Source: CAZFLM01 sp964519955
Lineage (GTDB): Bacteria > Armatimonadota > Chthonomonadetes > Chthonomonadales > CAJBBX01
NCBI GenBank assembly: GCA_964519955.1
Contig: CAZFLM010000008.1
Coordinates: 69,770-133,769, forward strand
Reading direction: 5' to 3'
DNA: 64,000 nt
The position numbers were made by a program, and so were the translations under genes. Below, in pieces: positions 48,002 through 57,660 of this stretch. The notes beneath the pieces were generated by a model that was given only the letters and a program-made list of their open reading frames with translations, did not search any database and was not told the origin of the DNA. Within the stretch, counting starts at the first letter, position 1. The number at the start of each line of letters is the position of its first letter.

Positions 48002-49990
48002 CTACTCGCCGCTCACCGGCACGCGCGTCTCCGCGGCCTCGACGCACGCCCGCACCGGCGTCTCGCGCGTCGCCGCACGCAGGGCGTGCTCGGGCACGAG
48101 GCGCTGCAGGACCCGCGCAGCCATCTCGTCGTCGTCCTGGTCCACCGCGCGCGCTGCCTCCCTCATGAGGGCCTTCAGCTCGCTCAGATCCGTGTCCGAG
48201 GCTCCCCGCACCGTCAGGACCTTATCGTGCGCCGTTCGCTCGTAGCGCTCGTGCGGCAGGAACAACTCCTCGTGCAGCTTCTCGCCCGGACGCACGCCCG
48301 TGAACTGGATGTCGATGTCGCGGCCGACCTCTAGCCCCGACAGCTCGATGAGGTCTCGCGCCAGGTCGACGATCCGGATCGGCTCACCCATATCGAGCAT
48401 GAAAACCTCGCCACCCCGCCCCAGAACCGCCGCCTGGAGCACCAACTGCACGGCCTCCGGGATCGTCATGAAGAAGCGCGTCATCTCCGGATGCGTGACC
48501 GTGACTGGCCCGCCGACGGCGATCTGCTGCTTGAAGATGGGGATGACGCTGCCGCGGCTGCCCAGCACGTTGCCGAAGCGCACCGCTACGTACGGCCGTC
48601 CGGTCTCGCGCGCCGCATTCAGGATGAGCAGCTCGGCGGCTCGCTTGCTGGCGCCCATCACGCTCGTCGGGTTCACCGCCTTGTCCGTGGAGATCATGAC
48701 GAAATGCTCTACGCCCACAGCCCGGGCGGCCTCGATCACGTTGGAGGTCCCGATGACGTTGTTCGCGACGGCCTCGGTCGGGTTCGCCTCCATCAGCGGA
48801 ACGTGCTTGTGGGCCGCGGCATGGAAGACGACCTCGGGCTCGAACCGCTGGAACACGCGGGTCAGTCGGTCCTGGTGGCGAATGTCGGCGATGATCGGCC
48901 GAATGATGGGCGCTCCGCCGTTCTTGCCGGGCGTCATGCGCTGAACGGTTCGCAGCAGCTCCGCATGGATGTCGAATATCGAGTTCTCGCCGTGGCCGAG
49001 CAGGGCCATCTCGCTCGGCCGGCACTGCAGGACCTGCCGACACAGCTCGGAACCGATGGACCCGCCCGCGCCGGTGATGAGGACGCGCCGGCCGCGCAGA
49101 AGCTGGCGCACCTGCTCGATGTCTGTCTCGATCGGCTCGCGCCGCAGCAGGTCCTCGATGTCCACATTGCGCACCTGCGACACGAGCACCTTGCCGCGCA
49201 GGATGGCCGATAGCCCGGGGACCGTCTTCACCCGCACGCCGGACCGCTCGCACAGGCCGACGATCTGGCGGATCACGGTGCCCGGCGCATTGGGGATCGC
49301 GATGATGACCTGGTCGACGGCGTAGCTGCTGACGACCTCGGGCAGGTCCTCACGTCCCCCGACGACGGGCAGGTTCATGATCCGCATGTTGTGCTTCTGC
49401 GGATCGTCGTCCAGGAACGCAACCGGGCGCGCGTCGAGGCTATTGCCGGACCGCATCATCTCCCGCGCGAGCCACTGGCCCGCGAATCCCGCACCCACGA
49501 TCAGCACGCGCGCCGCGTCCGGGCCGGCCGGAATGCGCAGCAGGCGTACCGAGAGCCGCACGCTGAAGCGCGATCCGCCGACGGCCGCAAGCAGGATCAG
49601 CGCCTCGGTGAACGGGAGGGTGCCGGGCAGGCCGGGGTCCCAAATCCGCAGCCACGCGCACGCGGTGAGGCCGACCACGGATAGAACGGTGCCGCTGAGG
49701 ACGGCTGCGACGACCACGAGCAGCTCTTCGATCGTGGCGTCCTGCCAGAACCGGCGGTACAGCCCGCACTGCCGGAATGTCAGAAGGTACACGCACCCGG
49801 ACGCGAGCGTGTAGGTGAGGAGCGAGCGGCCGTAGACGTGGAGGTCGGAGAAACCGTCGTGCCGCAGCGCCAAAGCGAGGGCGGGCGCGATCGAGAGGAC
49901 GATCGCGTCGATGAGCATGAAGTGGCGGTTACGCAGACGCAGCCAGAGGCTCAGGGTCGCCCGACGGCATCGGTTGGCTCGAGTTGGCAT
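48002..49990 (-). CDS. WbpM/CapD-type nucleotide-sugar 4,6-dehydratase
   Basis: Membrane-bound UDP-GlcNAc-type 4,6-dehydratase that starts rare amino-sugar pathways. 662 residues: four N-terminal helices (to about 140), a CoA-binding-like Rossmann domain (RVLIVGAGFAGQWLAREMM), then the SDR domain RRVLITGAGGSIGSELCRQ, NSIFDIHAEL, VFHAAAHKHVPLME, ISTDKAVNPTSVMGASKRAAE (Met in place of the usual Tyr, normal for this family) and RFGNVLGSRGSVIPIF. Last gene of the polysaccharide locus. Start at 49990; the frame extends to 50065. Confidence 0.93.
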   Translation of the reverse strand: MPTRANRCRRATLSLWLRLRNRHFMLIDAIVLSIAPALALALRHDGFSDLHVYGRSLLTYTLASGCVYLLTFRQCGLYRRFWQDATIEELLVVVAAVLSGTVLSVVGLTACAWLRIWDPGLPGTLPFTEALILLAAVGGSRFSVRLSVRLLRIPAGPDAARVLIVGAGFAGQWLAREMMRSGNSLDARPVAFLDDDPQKHNMRIMNLPVVGGREDLPEVVSSYAVDQVIIAIPNAPGTVIRQIVGLCERSGVRVKTVPGLSAILRGKVLVSQVRNVDIEDLLRREPIETDIEQVRQLLRGRRVLITGAGGSIGSELCRQVLQCRPSEMALLGHGENSIFDIHAELLRTVQRMTPGKNGGAPIIRPIIADIRHQDRLTRVFQRFEPEVVFHAAAHKHVPLMEANPTEAVANNVIGTSNVIEAARAVGVEHFVMISTDKAVNPTSVMGASKRAAELLILNAARETGRPYVAVRFGNVLGSRGSVIPIFKQQIAVGGPVTVTHPEMTRFFMTIPEAVQLVLQAAVLGRGGEVFMLDMGEPIRIVDLARDLIELSGLEVGRDIDIQFTGVRPGEKLHEELFLPHERYERTAHDKVLTVRGASDTDLSELKALMREAARAVDQDDDEMAARVLQRLVPEHALRAATRETPVRACVEAAETRVPVSGE

Positions 49991-50189
49991 GTCAGTCCCA
50001 TCGTACCCACGACATAGAGTGGGGGTGGCGAGCACCAACCCCTGGAAGCGGCGTTGCCACTTCACAGAGGTGTAGACTGCCGCATCGGTCCCTTAGTTCC
50101 ACGCGGAACCTGGGCGGCGGCGAGAGGACCGCAGAACGGGCGCGGCCAGCCCCGTGGATTGCGAGGCTGCCGCGCCGAATCGAGCGGCG

Positions 50190-52388
50190 TTAGCCGGATG
50201 TGGCCAGTTGGCGCAGCCTCCCGACCAGTGCATCGACGTCGCCATAGTACGGGCGCTCAAGGACCGCGCTCATGGGGGCCGGGCATGGAGGCAGCCCCAT
50301 CCGCACGACAGGCGCCTTCAAGCGGCAGACGACCGTACTGGACGCCACGACGGCGGCCACCTCAGCCGTGAACCCGTAGGCGTCCCAGCCTCCGTCTGCC
50401 ACGAGGAGGCGCCCGGTCTTCTCAACCGACGACAGGATGAGGTCCGTGTCGAGGGGCTTGACCGTCCTGGGGTCGATCACCTCGACGGAGAGGCCTTCCT
50501 GCGCCAGAAGGTCGGCTGCCTCAATGGCGCGCCGGTTCATGTAAGAGGTAGCGACCACCGTGACGTCCGTGCCCTCGCGGCGCACGATGCCCTTGCCGAT
50601 GGGCACCGAATACACCTCCCGCGGGACGACCTCGTGCTCGCCGTATGCCCATCGATCGTCGATGTAGATCACGGGGTCGTCCGACAGCAGGCTGGCCACC
50701 ATCAGGCCCTTCGCGTCGTACGCGGTGGCGGGCATGACCACCTTGAGGCCCGGAACGTGCGCGAAGAGGGCCTGCAGACTCTGCGAGTGTTGAGCCGCCT
50801 GTTCGCCACCCCGGTTCACGATGAGACGCGCCACAAGGGGCATCGTCACCTGGCCGGCCGTCATGTAGTGCCAGTTGGCGGCCTGGCCCAGCAACTGCTC
50901 GACGCCGAGCAGGGCGAAGTCGATGCGAGGGTGGATTACCATCGTGCGCATGCCAGCCATGGCTGCGCCGACTGCTGCGCCAGTCACCGTGTCCTCGCTG
51001 ATGGGGCTGTCGACTACACGCAGCGGGCCGAACCTCTTGTGCAGCCCGGTGGTGGAGTTGCCCACGTACCAGGGGCTGTTGACGCCCTGGCCCATCATAA
51101 TGACGTGCGGATCGGCGCCCATGAGCTGCTCGGTCGCTTCGCGGATCGCCTCGCTGTAGCTGATGGCCTCAGGGTCTGATCCATCGCGCCCATGGCGCGG
51201 CACCGCACCGGCCTCGGGCACAGGGGCGCTCGTCTCGGACAGGGCGTGGCACGCATACGTGGCCGGATCCGGCCACGGAGCCACACGCGCGCGCTCCGTC
51301 GCGTTGCGGACGAGAGAGAGTTCCTCCTGGCGGATCTGCCCGGCCTCCTCGCTCGTGAGGATGCCGGCGTGCGTCAGCATGCGCTCGAACTGGAGGATGG
51401 GGTCGCGGGCCTTCCAAGCATCGTACTCCGCACGCGTACGGATGCCCTTCTCGAGATCAAGGTTGCCGCCTACGTGGCCGTGCCACCGGTAGGTGCGGTA
51501 CTCAAGCAGAGAGGGGCCGCCGCCCGAGCGCGCTCGCTCAATCGCCTCACCGGCCGTGCTGTACACCTCTAGGATGGCGTTGCCATCGGCCCGCACGCCG
51601 GGCATGCCGAACACGCCCGCGTGCCCGACGATGTTATCGGTGGCGCGCCGTTGGTCGAGCCGCACGTGGCTTGAGTAGAGGTTGTTCTCGCAGACGAACA
51701 CGATGGGCAGCTTGAGCAGTGACGCCAGGTTCAGCGACTCATGGAAGCGTCCCTCTTCGGTCGCACCATCTCCGAAGAAGGACACCGCAACGCGGCTCTC
51801 GCCTCGGTTGGCGATGGCCAGCCCGGCGCCGACAGCGTGCGCGATCGACGATCCGACCGTCGGAGTGGTGCCGAGGATTCCGACTGAGGGATCCAAGAGG
51901 TGCATGGATCCACCCCGACCTCGAGCGCACCCGGTCTCACGGCCGAAGATCTCGGCCATCATGGCGTCGAGACTGCCGCCTTTGGCCAGGTAGTGCCCGT
52001 GCGATCGGTGGGCGCCAAACACGTAGTCCGCTTGCGACAAGTGGGCGCACACGCCGGCGGCGATGGCCTCCTCGCCCGTGTAGAGGTGGCACGGGCAGTG
52101 CACTTCTCGCTGGAGCCGGATCACGTTGCCTGAGTCGTCACAGACAAGTTCGCCGGCCTCGTCGACCTTCTCGTCCCGCACCAGGTCGGCGATGTTCTCT
52201 TCAGCGACACGGATGCGCACCATGGTGCGGTACATGCGGCGCAACTCGTGCGTCGGGATGCCCCGGAAGTCCACGGAGTGGGCCGCCGTAGGCTTGCTGG
52301 CCGTGTTGCTGCCGTTGGTGGACCGCGGCGACAGCACCGACGCGTGCAGCATCTGCGAGTCGGGACTGCTATCTGAGCTGTTGACCAA
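50190..52388 (-). CDS. Fused E1 alpha-beta thiamine-diphosphate-dependent dehydrogenase/carboligase
   Basis: 732 residues joining both subunits of a 2-oxoacid dehydrogenase E1. Alpha part (about 45-370): DYVFGAHRSHGHYLAKGG, RGRGGSMHLLDP, TPP motif FFGDGATEEGRFHESLN (205-220), YRWHGHVGG. A linker of some 30 residues leads to the beta part (about 400-730): ISYSEAIREATEQLMGADP, DSPISEDTVTGAAVGAAMAG, RGGEQAAQHSQSLQALFAHVPGLKV, SVEVIDPRTVKPLDTD. There is no E2 or E3 gene nearby. Start TTG at 52388 with GGAGG upstream. The location in a sugar locus suggests it acts on a sugar substrate or makes an acyl donor rather than serving central metabolism. Confidence 0.88.
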   Translation of the reverse strand: MVNSSDSSPDSQMLHASVLSPRSTNGSNTASKPTAAHSVDFRGIPTHELRRMYRTMVRIRVAEENIADLVRDEKVDEAGELVCDDSGNVIRLQREVHCPCHLYTGEEAIAAGVCAHLSQADYVFGAHRSHGHYLAKGGSLDAMMAEIFGRETGCARGRGGSMHLLDPSVGILGTTPTVGSSIAHAVGAGLAIANRGESRVAVSFFGDGATEEGRFHESLNLASLLKLPIVFVCENNLYSSHVRLDQRRATDNIVGHAGVFGMPGVRADGNAILEVYSTAGEAIERARSGGGPSLLEYRTYRWHGHVGGNLDLEKGIRTRAEYDAWKARDPILQFERMLTHAGILTSEEAGQIRQEELSLVRNATERARVAPWPDPATYACHALSETSAPVPEAGAVPRHGRDGSDPEAISYSEAIREATEQLMGADPHVIMMGQGVNSPWYVGNSTTGLHKRFGPLRVVDSPISEDTVTGAAVGAAMAGMRTMVIHPRIDFALLGVEQLLGQAANWHYMTAGQVTMPLVARLIVNRGGEQAAQHSQSLQALFAHVPGLKVVMPATAYDAKGLMVASLLSDDPVIYIDDRWAYGEHEVVPREVYSVPIGKGIVRREGTDVTVVATSYMNRRAIEAADLLAQEGLSVEVIDPRTVKPLDTDLILSSVEKTGRLLVADGGWDAYGFTAEVAAVVASSTVVCRLKAPVVRMGLPPCPAPMSAVLERPYYGDVDALVGRLRQLATSG

Positions 52389-52426
52389 GGAGAGCCTCCA
52401 GATGGATCGATGTGGCAGTGGTGCCC

Positions 52427-53593
52427 TCAGGACAGGCGAGCCAGCGCCGCCTCAACGGCATGGAGCGTTTCCCACTTCTTGCAGAAGCAGAACCTGACCT
52501 GCTCACGGCCCTTGGCAGCCTCGCAGTAGAACGACGAGCCAGGCACCGTCGCCACACCGGTATGCTCGATGAGACGACGGCTGAAGGCGAAGTCATCGTC
52601 AGTGCCCAACTTCGGCGCTAGTCGCTCGATGCCCGCAAGCACGTAGTACGCGCCGCTTGGGTTCGAGCAAGTGAAGCCCGCCTGCCGAAGGACGCGCAGG
52701 AGAAACTCCCGGGCCTCCGCGTAGTGCCCGCGCAGACCGGCATAGTACTCCTCAGGGAAGTCCAGAGCCACAGCGGCTGCATGCTGTAGGGGAGTCGGGG
52801 CGCCAACGGTCAGGAAGTCATGCACCTTGCGAACCCGAGTGGTGATGGCCTCATGGGCTATGGCCCACCCCACGCGCCAGCCGGTTACCGAGTACGTCTT
52901 CGATATCGAGTTGATCGTGATGGTCCGGTCCGCCATGCCGGGCAGCGTCGCCAGCGAGATGTGTTCGGTCCCATCGTAGAGAATGTGCTCGTATATCTCA
53001 TCTGTGACGCCATAGACGTCCCATTTGTTGCATAGTTCGGCAATCGCCAGTAACTCGCTCCGGCTGAAGACCTTGCCGGTAGGGTTGTTGGGCGTGTTGA
53101 TGACGATGGCCTTGGTGCGCTCATTGAAGGCCGCCGCCAGCTCGGCACGATCGAACTCCCAGTCCGGTGCGCGCAGCGTGACGTAGCGAGGGGTCGCGCC
53201 GGACAGGATGCCGTCTGGTCCGTAGTTCTCGTAGAACGGCTCGAATACGATGATCTCGTCGCCTGGGTTGATGATGGCCTTCAGCGTCGCGATCATCGCC
53301 TCCGTCGCGCCGCACGTCACCGTGATGTCGGTTGCTGGGTCACAGGTGATCCCGTTGTAGCGTGCCGCCTTGGCGGCGATGGCATCGCGCAACTCGGGCT
53401 CGCCAAACGTGACCGGGTACTGGTTCCACTCGTCACGGATGGCCTGGATCGCGGCCTCCTTGATGCGCGCGGGGCTCTCGAAGTCCGGGAACCCCTGCGA
53501 CAGGTTGTAGCCGCCGGCGGCATCGCAGATGCGAGTCATCTCGCGGATCACCGATTCAGAGAACGTCTCGGTGATGCGTGATAGTTCCTTCAT
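52427..53593 (-). CDS. Class I/II pyridoxal-phosphate aminotransferase
   Basis: 388 residues, aspartate aminotransferase fold: NLSQGFPDFESP, VTCGATEAMIATLKAIINPGDEIIVFEPFYENY, INTPNNPTGKVFSR, VYGVTDEIYEHILYDG, PLP-binding Lys in TINSISKTYSVTGWRVGW, and the C-terminal Arg in VRFCFCK. Related to kynurenine/methionine aminotransferases. ATGA overlap with the DegT gene, 38 nt before the E1 fusion. Unusual in a polysaccharide locus, where sugars are normally aminated by DegT proteins; it may supply an amino acid or keto acid for decoration. Confidence 0.9.
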   Translation of the reverse strand: MKELSRITETFSESVIREMTRICDAAGGYNLSQGFPDFESPARIKEAAIQAIRDEWNQYPVTFGEPELRDAIAAKAARYNGITCDPATDITVTCGATEAMIATLKAIINPGDEIIVFEPFYENYGPDGILSGATPRYVTLRAPDWEFDRAELAAAFNERTKAIVINTPNNPTGKVFSRSELLAIAELCNKWDVYGVTDEIYEHILYDGTEHISLATLPGMADRTITINSISKTYSVTGWRVGWAIAHEAITTRVRKVHDFLTVGAPTPLQHAAAVALDFPEEYYAGLRGHYAEAREFLLRVLRQAGFTCSNPSGAYYVLAGIERLAPKLGTDDDFAFSRRLIEHTGVATVPGSSFYCEAAKGREQVRFCFCKKWETLHAVEAALARLS

Positions 53594-54720
53594 TGCGCGC
53601 ACCCCGGTGCCGGACACAGCCCGTAGAACGAGCGCACCACCGCGATCACGAAGTCGATCTCCTCGTCATTGATCTCGGCGTTCATGGGCAGCGAGCAGAC
53701 CTCGCGGCTGAGTGCGTCGGTTTCCGGGAACCCGGTGTCGGCTAGCTTCAGCGCCTCGTGCCGGTAGTAGGGCTTGCGGAACTGGGTCAGTACCTCGACA
53801 CCGTTGGCCTCGAGGTAGTCCGAGAACTCGCTGCCCTGCTTCGAGCGCACCGTGTAGTTCTGGTACACGTGGTCGAAACCTGGTCGCGAGTAGTGCGGCA
53901 GCAACAGGTCCTCGATCGCGCCGAGGGCGGCGCGGTACTTCTCGGCAATCTGCTTCCGGCGTACGATCCAGTCCGGCAGGTGGCGCAGCTTCACGTCGAG
54001 GAACGCCGCCTGCAGGTTATCGAGCAGACACGTGAATCCGTGTCCGTGGTACTCGCCCGTGTCGCGATCCTCGCCGTTGTAGCGCATGCGCCGGCAGAAC
54101 AGAGCGACCTCCGGGTCATCGGTCGTAATGGCGCCGCCGTCACCGTATCCGCCCAGAATCTTGAACGGGTAGAAACTCCAGCATCCCGTCAGACCCCATG
54201 AGCCTGCACGCTTGCCATCGATGCTTGAGCCGAGGCTCTGGCAGGCATCCTCCACGACGACGAGGCCGTGCCGGCTCGCGATCTCCATCACGCGCGGCAT
54301 GTCCGCCATCACCCCGCTCAGGTGCACGGGCATGATTCCTCGCGTGCGCGGGCTGATAGCAGCCTCGATGAGGTCGCAGTCGATGTTGAAGTCCTTGCCC
54401 ACGTCGACGAGGACCGGCGTCGCACCTACGTTGACGATGGCCGAGCACGAAGCTACGAACGTGTGCGCCGGCACGATCACCTCGTCGCCAGGGCCGATGC
54501 CGGCTGCTCGAAGCGACAGGTGCAGCGAGTCGTAGCCGCTGTTGAGGCCGACGGCGTACTTCGTGCCAGCGAACTTCGCCAGGTTGGCCTCGAACGACTT
54601 CAGGTGGCCCCGATCGATCAGGTCGCCTCTAGTCATTACGTCGAAGTAGGCCGCATCCAACTCGGCCTTCAACATCCGGTAGCCTTCGCGCGGATTGGCA
54701 AAGGGCACCTTGTATGGCAT
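53590..54720 (-). CDS. DegT/DnrJ/EryC1 family sugar aminotransferase
   Basis: 376 residues. PLP-dependent amination of a keto-sugar nucleotide. KVPFANPREGYRML, YAVGLNSGYDSLHLSLRAAGIGPGDEVIVPAHTFVAS, VVVEDACQSLGSSIDG, catalytic Lys in CWSFYPFKILGGYGDGGAI, RYNGEDRDTGEYHGHGFT. The start at 54720 is 9 nt after AAGGAG; upstream ATGs at 54729 and 54741 have no usable site. Confidence 0.92.
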   Translation of the reverse strand: MPYKVPFANPREGYRMLKAELDAAYFDVMTRGDLIDRGHLKSFEANLAKFAGTKYAVGLNSGYDSLHLSLRAAGIGPGDEVIVPAHTFVASCSAIVNVGATPVLVDVGKDFNIDCDLIEAAISPRTRGIMPVHLSGVMADMPRVMEIASRHGLVVVEDACQSLGSSIDGKRAGSWGLTGCWSFYPFKILGGYGDGGAITTDDPEVALFCRRMRYNGEDRDTGEYHGHGFTCLLDNLQAAFLDVKLRHLPDWIVRRKQIAEKYRAALGAIEDLLLPHYSRPGFDHVYQNYTVRSKQGSEFSDYLEANGVEVLTQFRKPYYRHEALKLADTGFPETDALSREVCSLPMNAEINDEEIDFVIAVVRSFYGLCPAPGCAQ

Positions 54721-54784
54721 CTTGAGCATCTCCTTAAGCATGCAGGCGCCCACAGGGCAGGGAGCTGCCCTGCACGAGCTCTGC

Positions 54785-55450
54785 CTAGTTGTTGGCCGAT
54801 GCGTCACCGAGCAGCCGAGGGCAGTCGGCTAGTTCTCGCGGCTGCCAACTGCCGCTGACAAGCTTGGCTACGGTAGCGAACACGATCTTGGAGTCTACCG
54901 CAAGAGAACTCTCGCGAGCATATCTGAGCTGGAGGCTGAGCTTCGTTGGCCGGATCAGCTCCTCGTAGGCGGCATCCGGGTCCTGATGGCCGGCGAGGAC
55001 CGCGCCTTCGTCGGAGTTCCAGATCGACGCCCAGTCGGTAATGCCCGGGCGCAGCGACAGGATCACCTTCTCTTCCTCGCTGTACATGTCCGTGTAGCGG
55101 CGCACTTCGGGACGCGGCCCCACGAAGCTCATGTCCCCTTTGAGTACGTTGATGAACTGCGGGAGTTCGTCGAACTTGAGGCGGCGGAGCACCGCGCCAA
55201 CGCGCGTGATGCGGGCATCGTCGCTGGCGGTCGACGGCCCGCCGATCTGGTCGGCGTTGCTCACCATGGTGCGGAACTTGAGCATCCTGAAGGCCCGTCC
55301 GCCCTTGCCGACGCGTTCGCCTCTGTAGAACACGGGACCGGGCGAGGTGAGCCGCACCGCGAGCGCGATGATCGCAAGCAGCGGACTGAGCGCCAGCAGC
55401 AGCAGGAGGGAGAACGCTATATCGAGGAGTCGCTTGATGGTGGGGTACAT
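54785..55450 (-). CDS. Undecaprenyl-phosphate sugar-1-phosphate transferase (initiating)
   Basis: Primes the lipid carrier with the first sugar phosphate. 221 residues, the short PglC/WcaJ-C-terminal type: hydrophobic re-entrant helix IKRLLDIAFSLLLLLALSPLLAIIAL, then GPVFYRGERVGKGGRAFRML, KFRTM, and LKFDELPQFINVLKGDMSFVGPRPE. Homology starts at MYPTIKRLLD (55450). No N-terminal polyprenyl-type helical domain. The 185-nt gap upstream shows nothing notable. Confidence 0.93.
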   Translation of the reverse strand: MYPTIKRLLDIAFSLLLLLALSPLLAIIALAVRLTSPGPVFYRGERVGKGGRAFRMLKFRTMVSNADQIGGPSTASDDARITRVGAVLRRLKFDELPQFINVLKGDMSFVGPRPEVRRYTDMYSEEEKVILSLRPGITDWASIWNSDEGAVLAGHQDPDAAYEELIRPTKLSLQLRYARESSLAVDSKIVFATVAKLVSGSWQPRELADCPRLLGDASANN

Positions 55451-55635
55451 GGTTGTGTCCCAGGCGTTTGGCGCGGCGCGACCCGCGCTGGAGCGGGCGC
55501 CGGATGCCGGGAGCGTCAACAGCCTGGCGCTGCCTCCCGGTGCCTTCGGGTGATGCGGTATCATGCGGACGCGGTAAGGTGCGAGGGCCTTGCCGTCCCT
55601 AGGGTCTTTTACCGACTACACGATCGCGCGTCAGC

Positions 55636-56928
55636 TCAGCTCTCTGCCGACGAACCACCTTCGTTTGCGCCTACAGATGCGATGTCAGCCAGATGATCCT
55701 CCAGGCGGGCGTAGACGCTCTCCGCGCGGAAGTCCGACTTGTACATCTCCAGCGCCCGCGCCCCCATGGAGGCGATCACCTCCTGGTCGTCGCACAGGCG
55801 CGCCAGTATCGCCGAGAGGGCGTCTACGTCACCCGTCGGGTACGTGAGCCCACAACCGCGCTGCGTCAGCAGGTCGTGCAACACGCCATGAGTTGGGCTC
55901 GCCAGCACCGGAAGGCCGCCACTCATGTACTCGATCGCCTTGTTGTTGATGGTCGCAGTGAAGTCGGTGCGGTCCGGTAACGGATCCAATCCGATGGACG
56001 CCCGACGGAGCAGCACGTGTATCTGCGCCGCATTCGTCCACCCGGCCCATATGACCCCTGGATCGCCCGCTGTCATCTGCCGGTACGCGTCTGCGCAGTC
56101 GCCGGTACCGCATATGACCAGTCGGGTGCGTGCCCGCTTCTCTCCGAGGGGCTCCCGCGCACGGATCACCGTGGCCAAATCGAACTGCCTGCCGATGGTA
56201 CCCACGAAGCAGAGCGTGAGGCAGTCGGGCTGCGGATTGACGCCATGGGCCTGCCACCACGCTTCCGCTTCGCGCACGTCCTGCGAGGGTGGCTCGACGG
56301 ACGAGTAGCCCATCGGGAAGCCTTTGTCTAGATAGGATACCGCACGCCCGCCGCGTTGGGCTCCCCATGCGACGAACCCATCGGTGATTCCGATGATGGC
56401 GCTGGCGTCCGCACAGGCGGCTCGGGCCTGCCGGTACATCGGCGCGAGCACCAGGCGACCGACGGGGCGCAGGGCGCGGGGCACGGCCTCCACGAAGATG
56501 TCCGGCCACATGTCGCGCATGTCAAGGACCACCGGCACGCCCTGAGTTCGGCCGTACCGGGTGCACTCCCAGCACAACTCGATGGTGGGCAGCGCCGCGA
56601 CGATCACGTCGGGCTTCTCGGCGCGCCGGGCTTCGCTGGCGAACTTGGCTGCGATCTGGCGATGGTCGCGGATGCGGGCCGGCGACACATTGCGCCGGTA
56701 GCCGCAGCCGTGCAGCAGCCGTATCGTCAGGTTCGGGCTGTCCTCGATGGATCGATCGGTGCCGAACCAGTGCTCCTTGCGGAAGTGGTCGAAGGTCGAG
56801 GTCCACCAGACGACTCGGTGTCCTCGCCCGGCAAGGAACCGCGCGAAGAAGCCCGTCCGATGCAGGCGATCGCCGAGCCCCGGACGAACGGGGACGGGCT
56901 CACCGATCGTGACCAGCCATATGTTCAC
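55636..56928 (-). CDS. Glycosyltransferase family 4 (GT-B)
   Basis: 430 residues, GTG start with AAGGA 8 nt upstream. N-terminal Rossmann lobe with FFARFLAGRGHRVVWWTSTFDH; C-terminal lobe with LCFVGTIGRQFDLATVIRA, VIWAGWTNAAQIHVLLRRASIGLDPL and NNKAIEYMSGGLPVLASP (donor-binding E near 350). WbuB/WcaI-like. Cytoplasmic or membrane-surface enzyme extending the lipid-linked sugar. Confidence 0.88.
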   Translation of the reverse strand: MNIWLVTIGEPVPVRPGLGDRLHRTGFFARFLAGRGHRVVWWTSTFDHFRKEHWFGTDRSIEDSPNLTIRLLHGCGYRRNVSPARIRDHRQIAAKFASEARRAEKPDVIVAALPTIELCWECTRYGRTQGVPVVLDMRDMWPDIFVEAVPRALRPVGRLVLAPMYRQARAACADASAIIGITDGFVAWGAQRGGRAVSYLDKGFPMGYSSVEPPSQDVREAEAWWQAHGVNPQPDCLTLCFVGTIGRQFDLATVIRAREPLGEKRARTRLVICGTGDCADAYRQMTAGDPGVIWAGWTNAAQIHVLLRRASIGLDPLPDRTDFTATINNKAIEYMSGGLPVLASPTHGVLHDLLTQRGCGLTYPTGDVDALSAILARLCDDQEVIASMGARALEMYKSDFRAESVYARLEDHLADIASVGANEGGSSAES

Positions 56929-56940
56929 GGCATGCGTCCT

Positions 56941-57660
56941 TCAGAGTTGAGCTTCTGGCAGCTTGGTCAGGAGGTACGCCACCTGCCCGACCAGGGCCGG
57001 GCACAGCGCAGCGACGGGGAAATAGGCCGCGTGGGCGCGCCGCGAGAGCAGCCTGCCCACGGGTGGCACCAACGCGCCGCGGGTCGTGGCGACCAGTGCG
57101 GTCCGCGTGCCAAGGCCGAATAGCCGGGCCATGCGCGCACGAGTCAGCGCGCTGTACGCCTCATCGCGCGGCTTTGGCGTGCGCCAGTCGATCAGCAGGA
57201 TGTGCCCTCCGGCCTTACACACGCGCACCATCTCGTGAGCGATGCCCTGGCTCAGATCCTCGTCCGGTAGGGTGGCGAACATGGTGGACTCGTAGACGAC
57301 GTCGAAGTGCTGGTCCGGGAACTCCATCTGAGCGGCGTTGCCCAGCACGAAGTTGACCTGAGGGTAGAGTTCACGCGCGGCATCGAGGCGCTCCGGCAGG
57401 ATGTCGATCCCGCTGGTGTTACGTGGGAGGTAACCCAGCCTGAACAACTGGTAGAGATCGGCGCCCGACCCGCAGCCTACGCTCAGCACCGAGGCCGTGG
57501 CAGGATCGTGGGGGATGTGATAGAACGCTCGGACGACGCATGCCTCGTAAGCCAGCGTCTGCATCAGGACGCCCAGATTCGTCCGCAGGTCGTTCCGGTC
57601 GGCGCCACGCTTGCCGTGGTAGCTGTCGTACCAGCCTCTCGTCGTGTTCTCATCGCTCAT
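56941..57660 (-). CDS. Class I SAM-dependent methyltransferase
   Basis: 239 residues: SAM motif I VLSVGCGSGADLYQLFRLG (about 65-83), acidic loop GIDILPERLDAARE, FVLGNAAQMEFPDQHFDVVYES, VRVCKAGGHILLIDW. A hydrophobic C-terminus (YFPVAALCPALVGQVAYLL) may touch the membrane. Start at 57660 has GGGAGGGCGACC. Likely methylates a sugar or lipid-linked intermediate. 12 nt before the GT4 gene. Confidence 0.87.
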   Translation of the reverse strand: MSDENTTRGWYDSYHGKRGADRNDLRTNLGVLMQTLAYEACVVRAFYHIPHDPATASVLSVGCGSGADLYQLFRLGYLPRNTSGIDILPERLDAARELYPQVNFVLGNAAQMEFPDQHFDVVYESTMFATLPDEDLSQGIAHEMVRVCKAGGHILLIDWRTPKPRDEAYSALTRARMARLFGLGTRTALVATTRGALVPPVGRLLSRRAHAAYFPVAALCPALVGQVAYLLTKLPEAQL

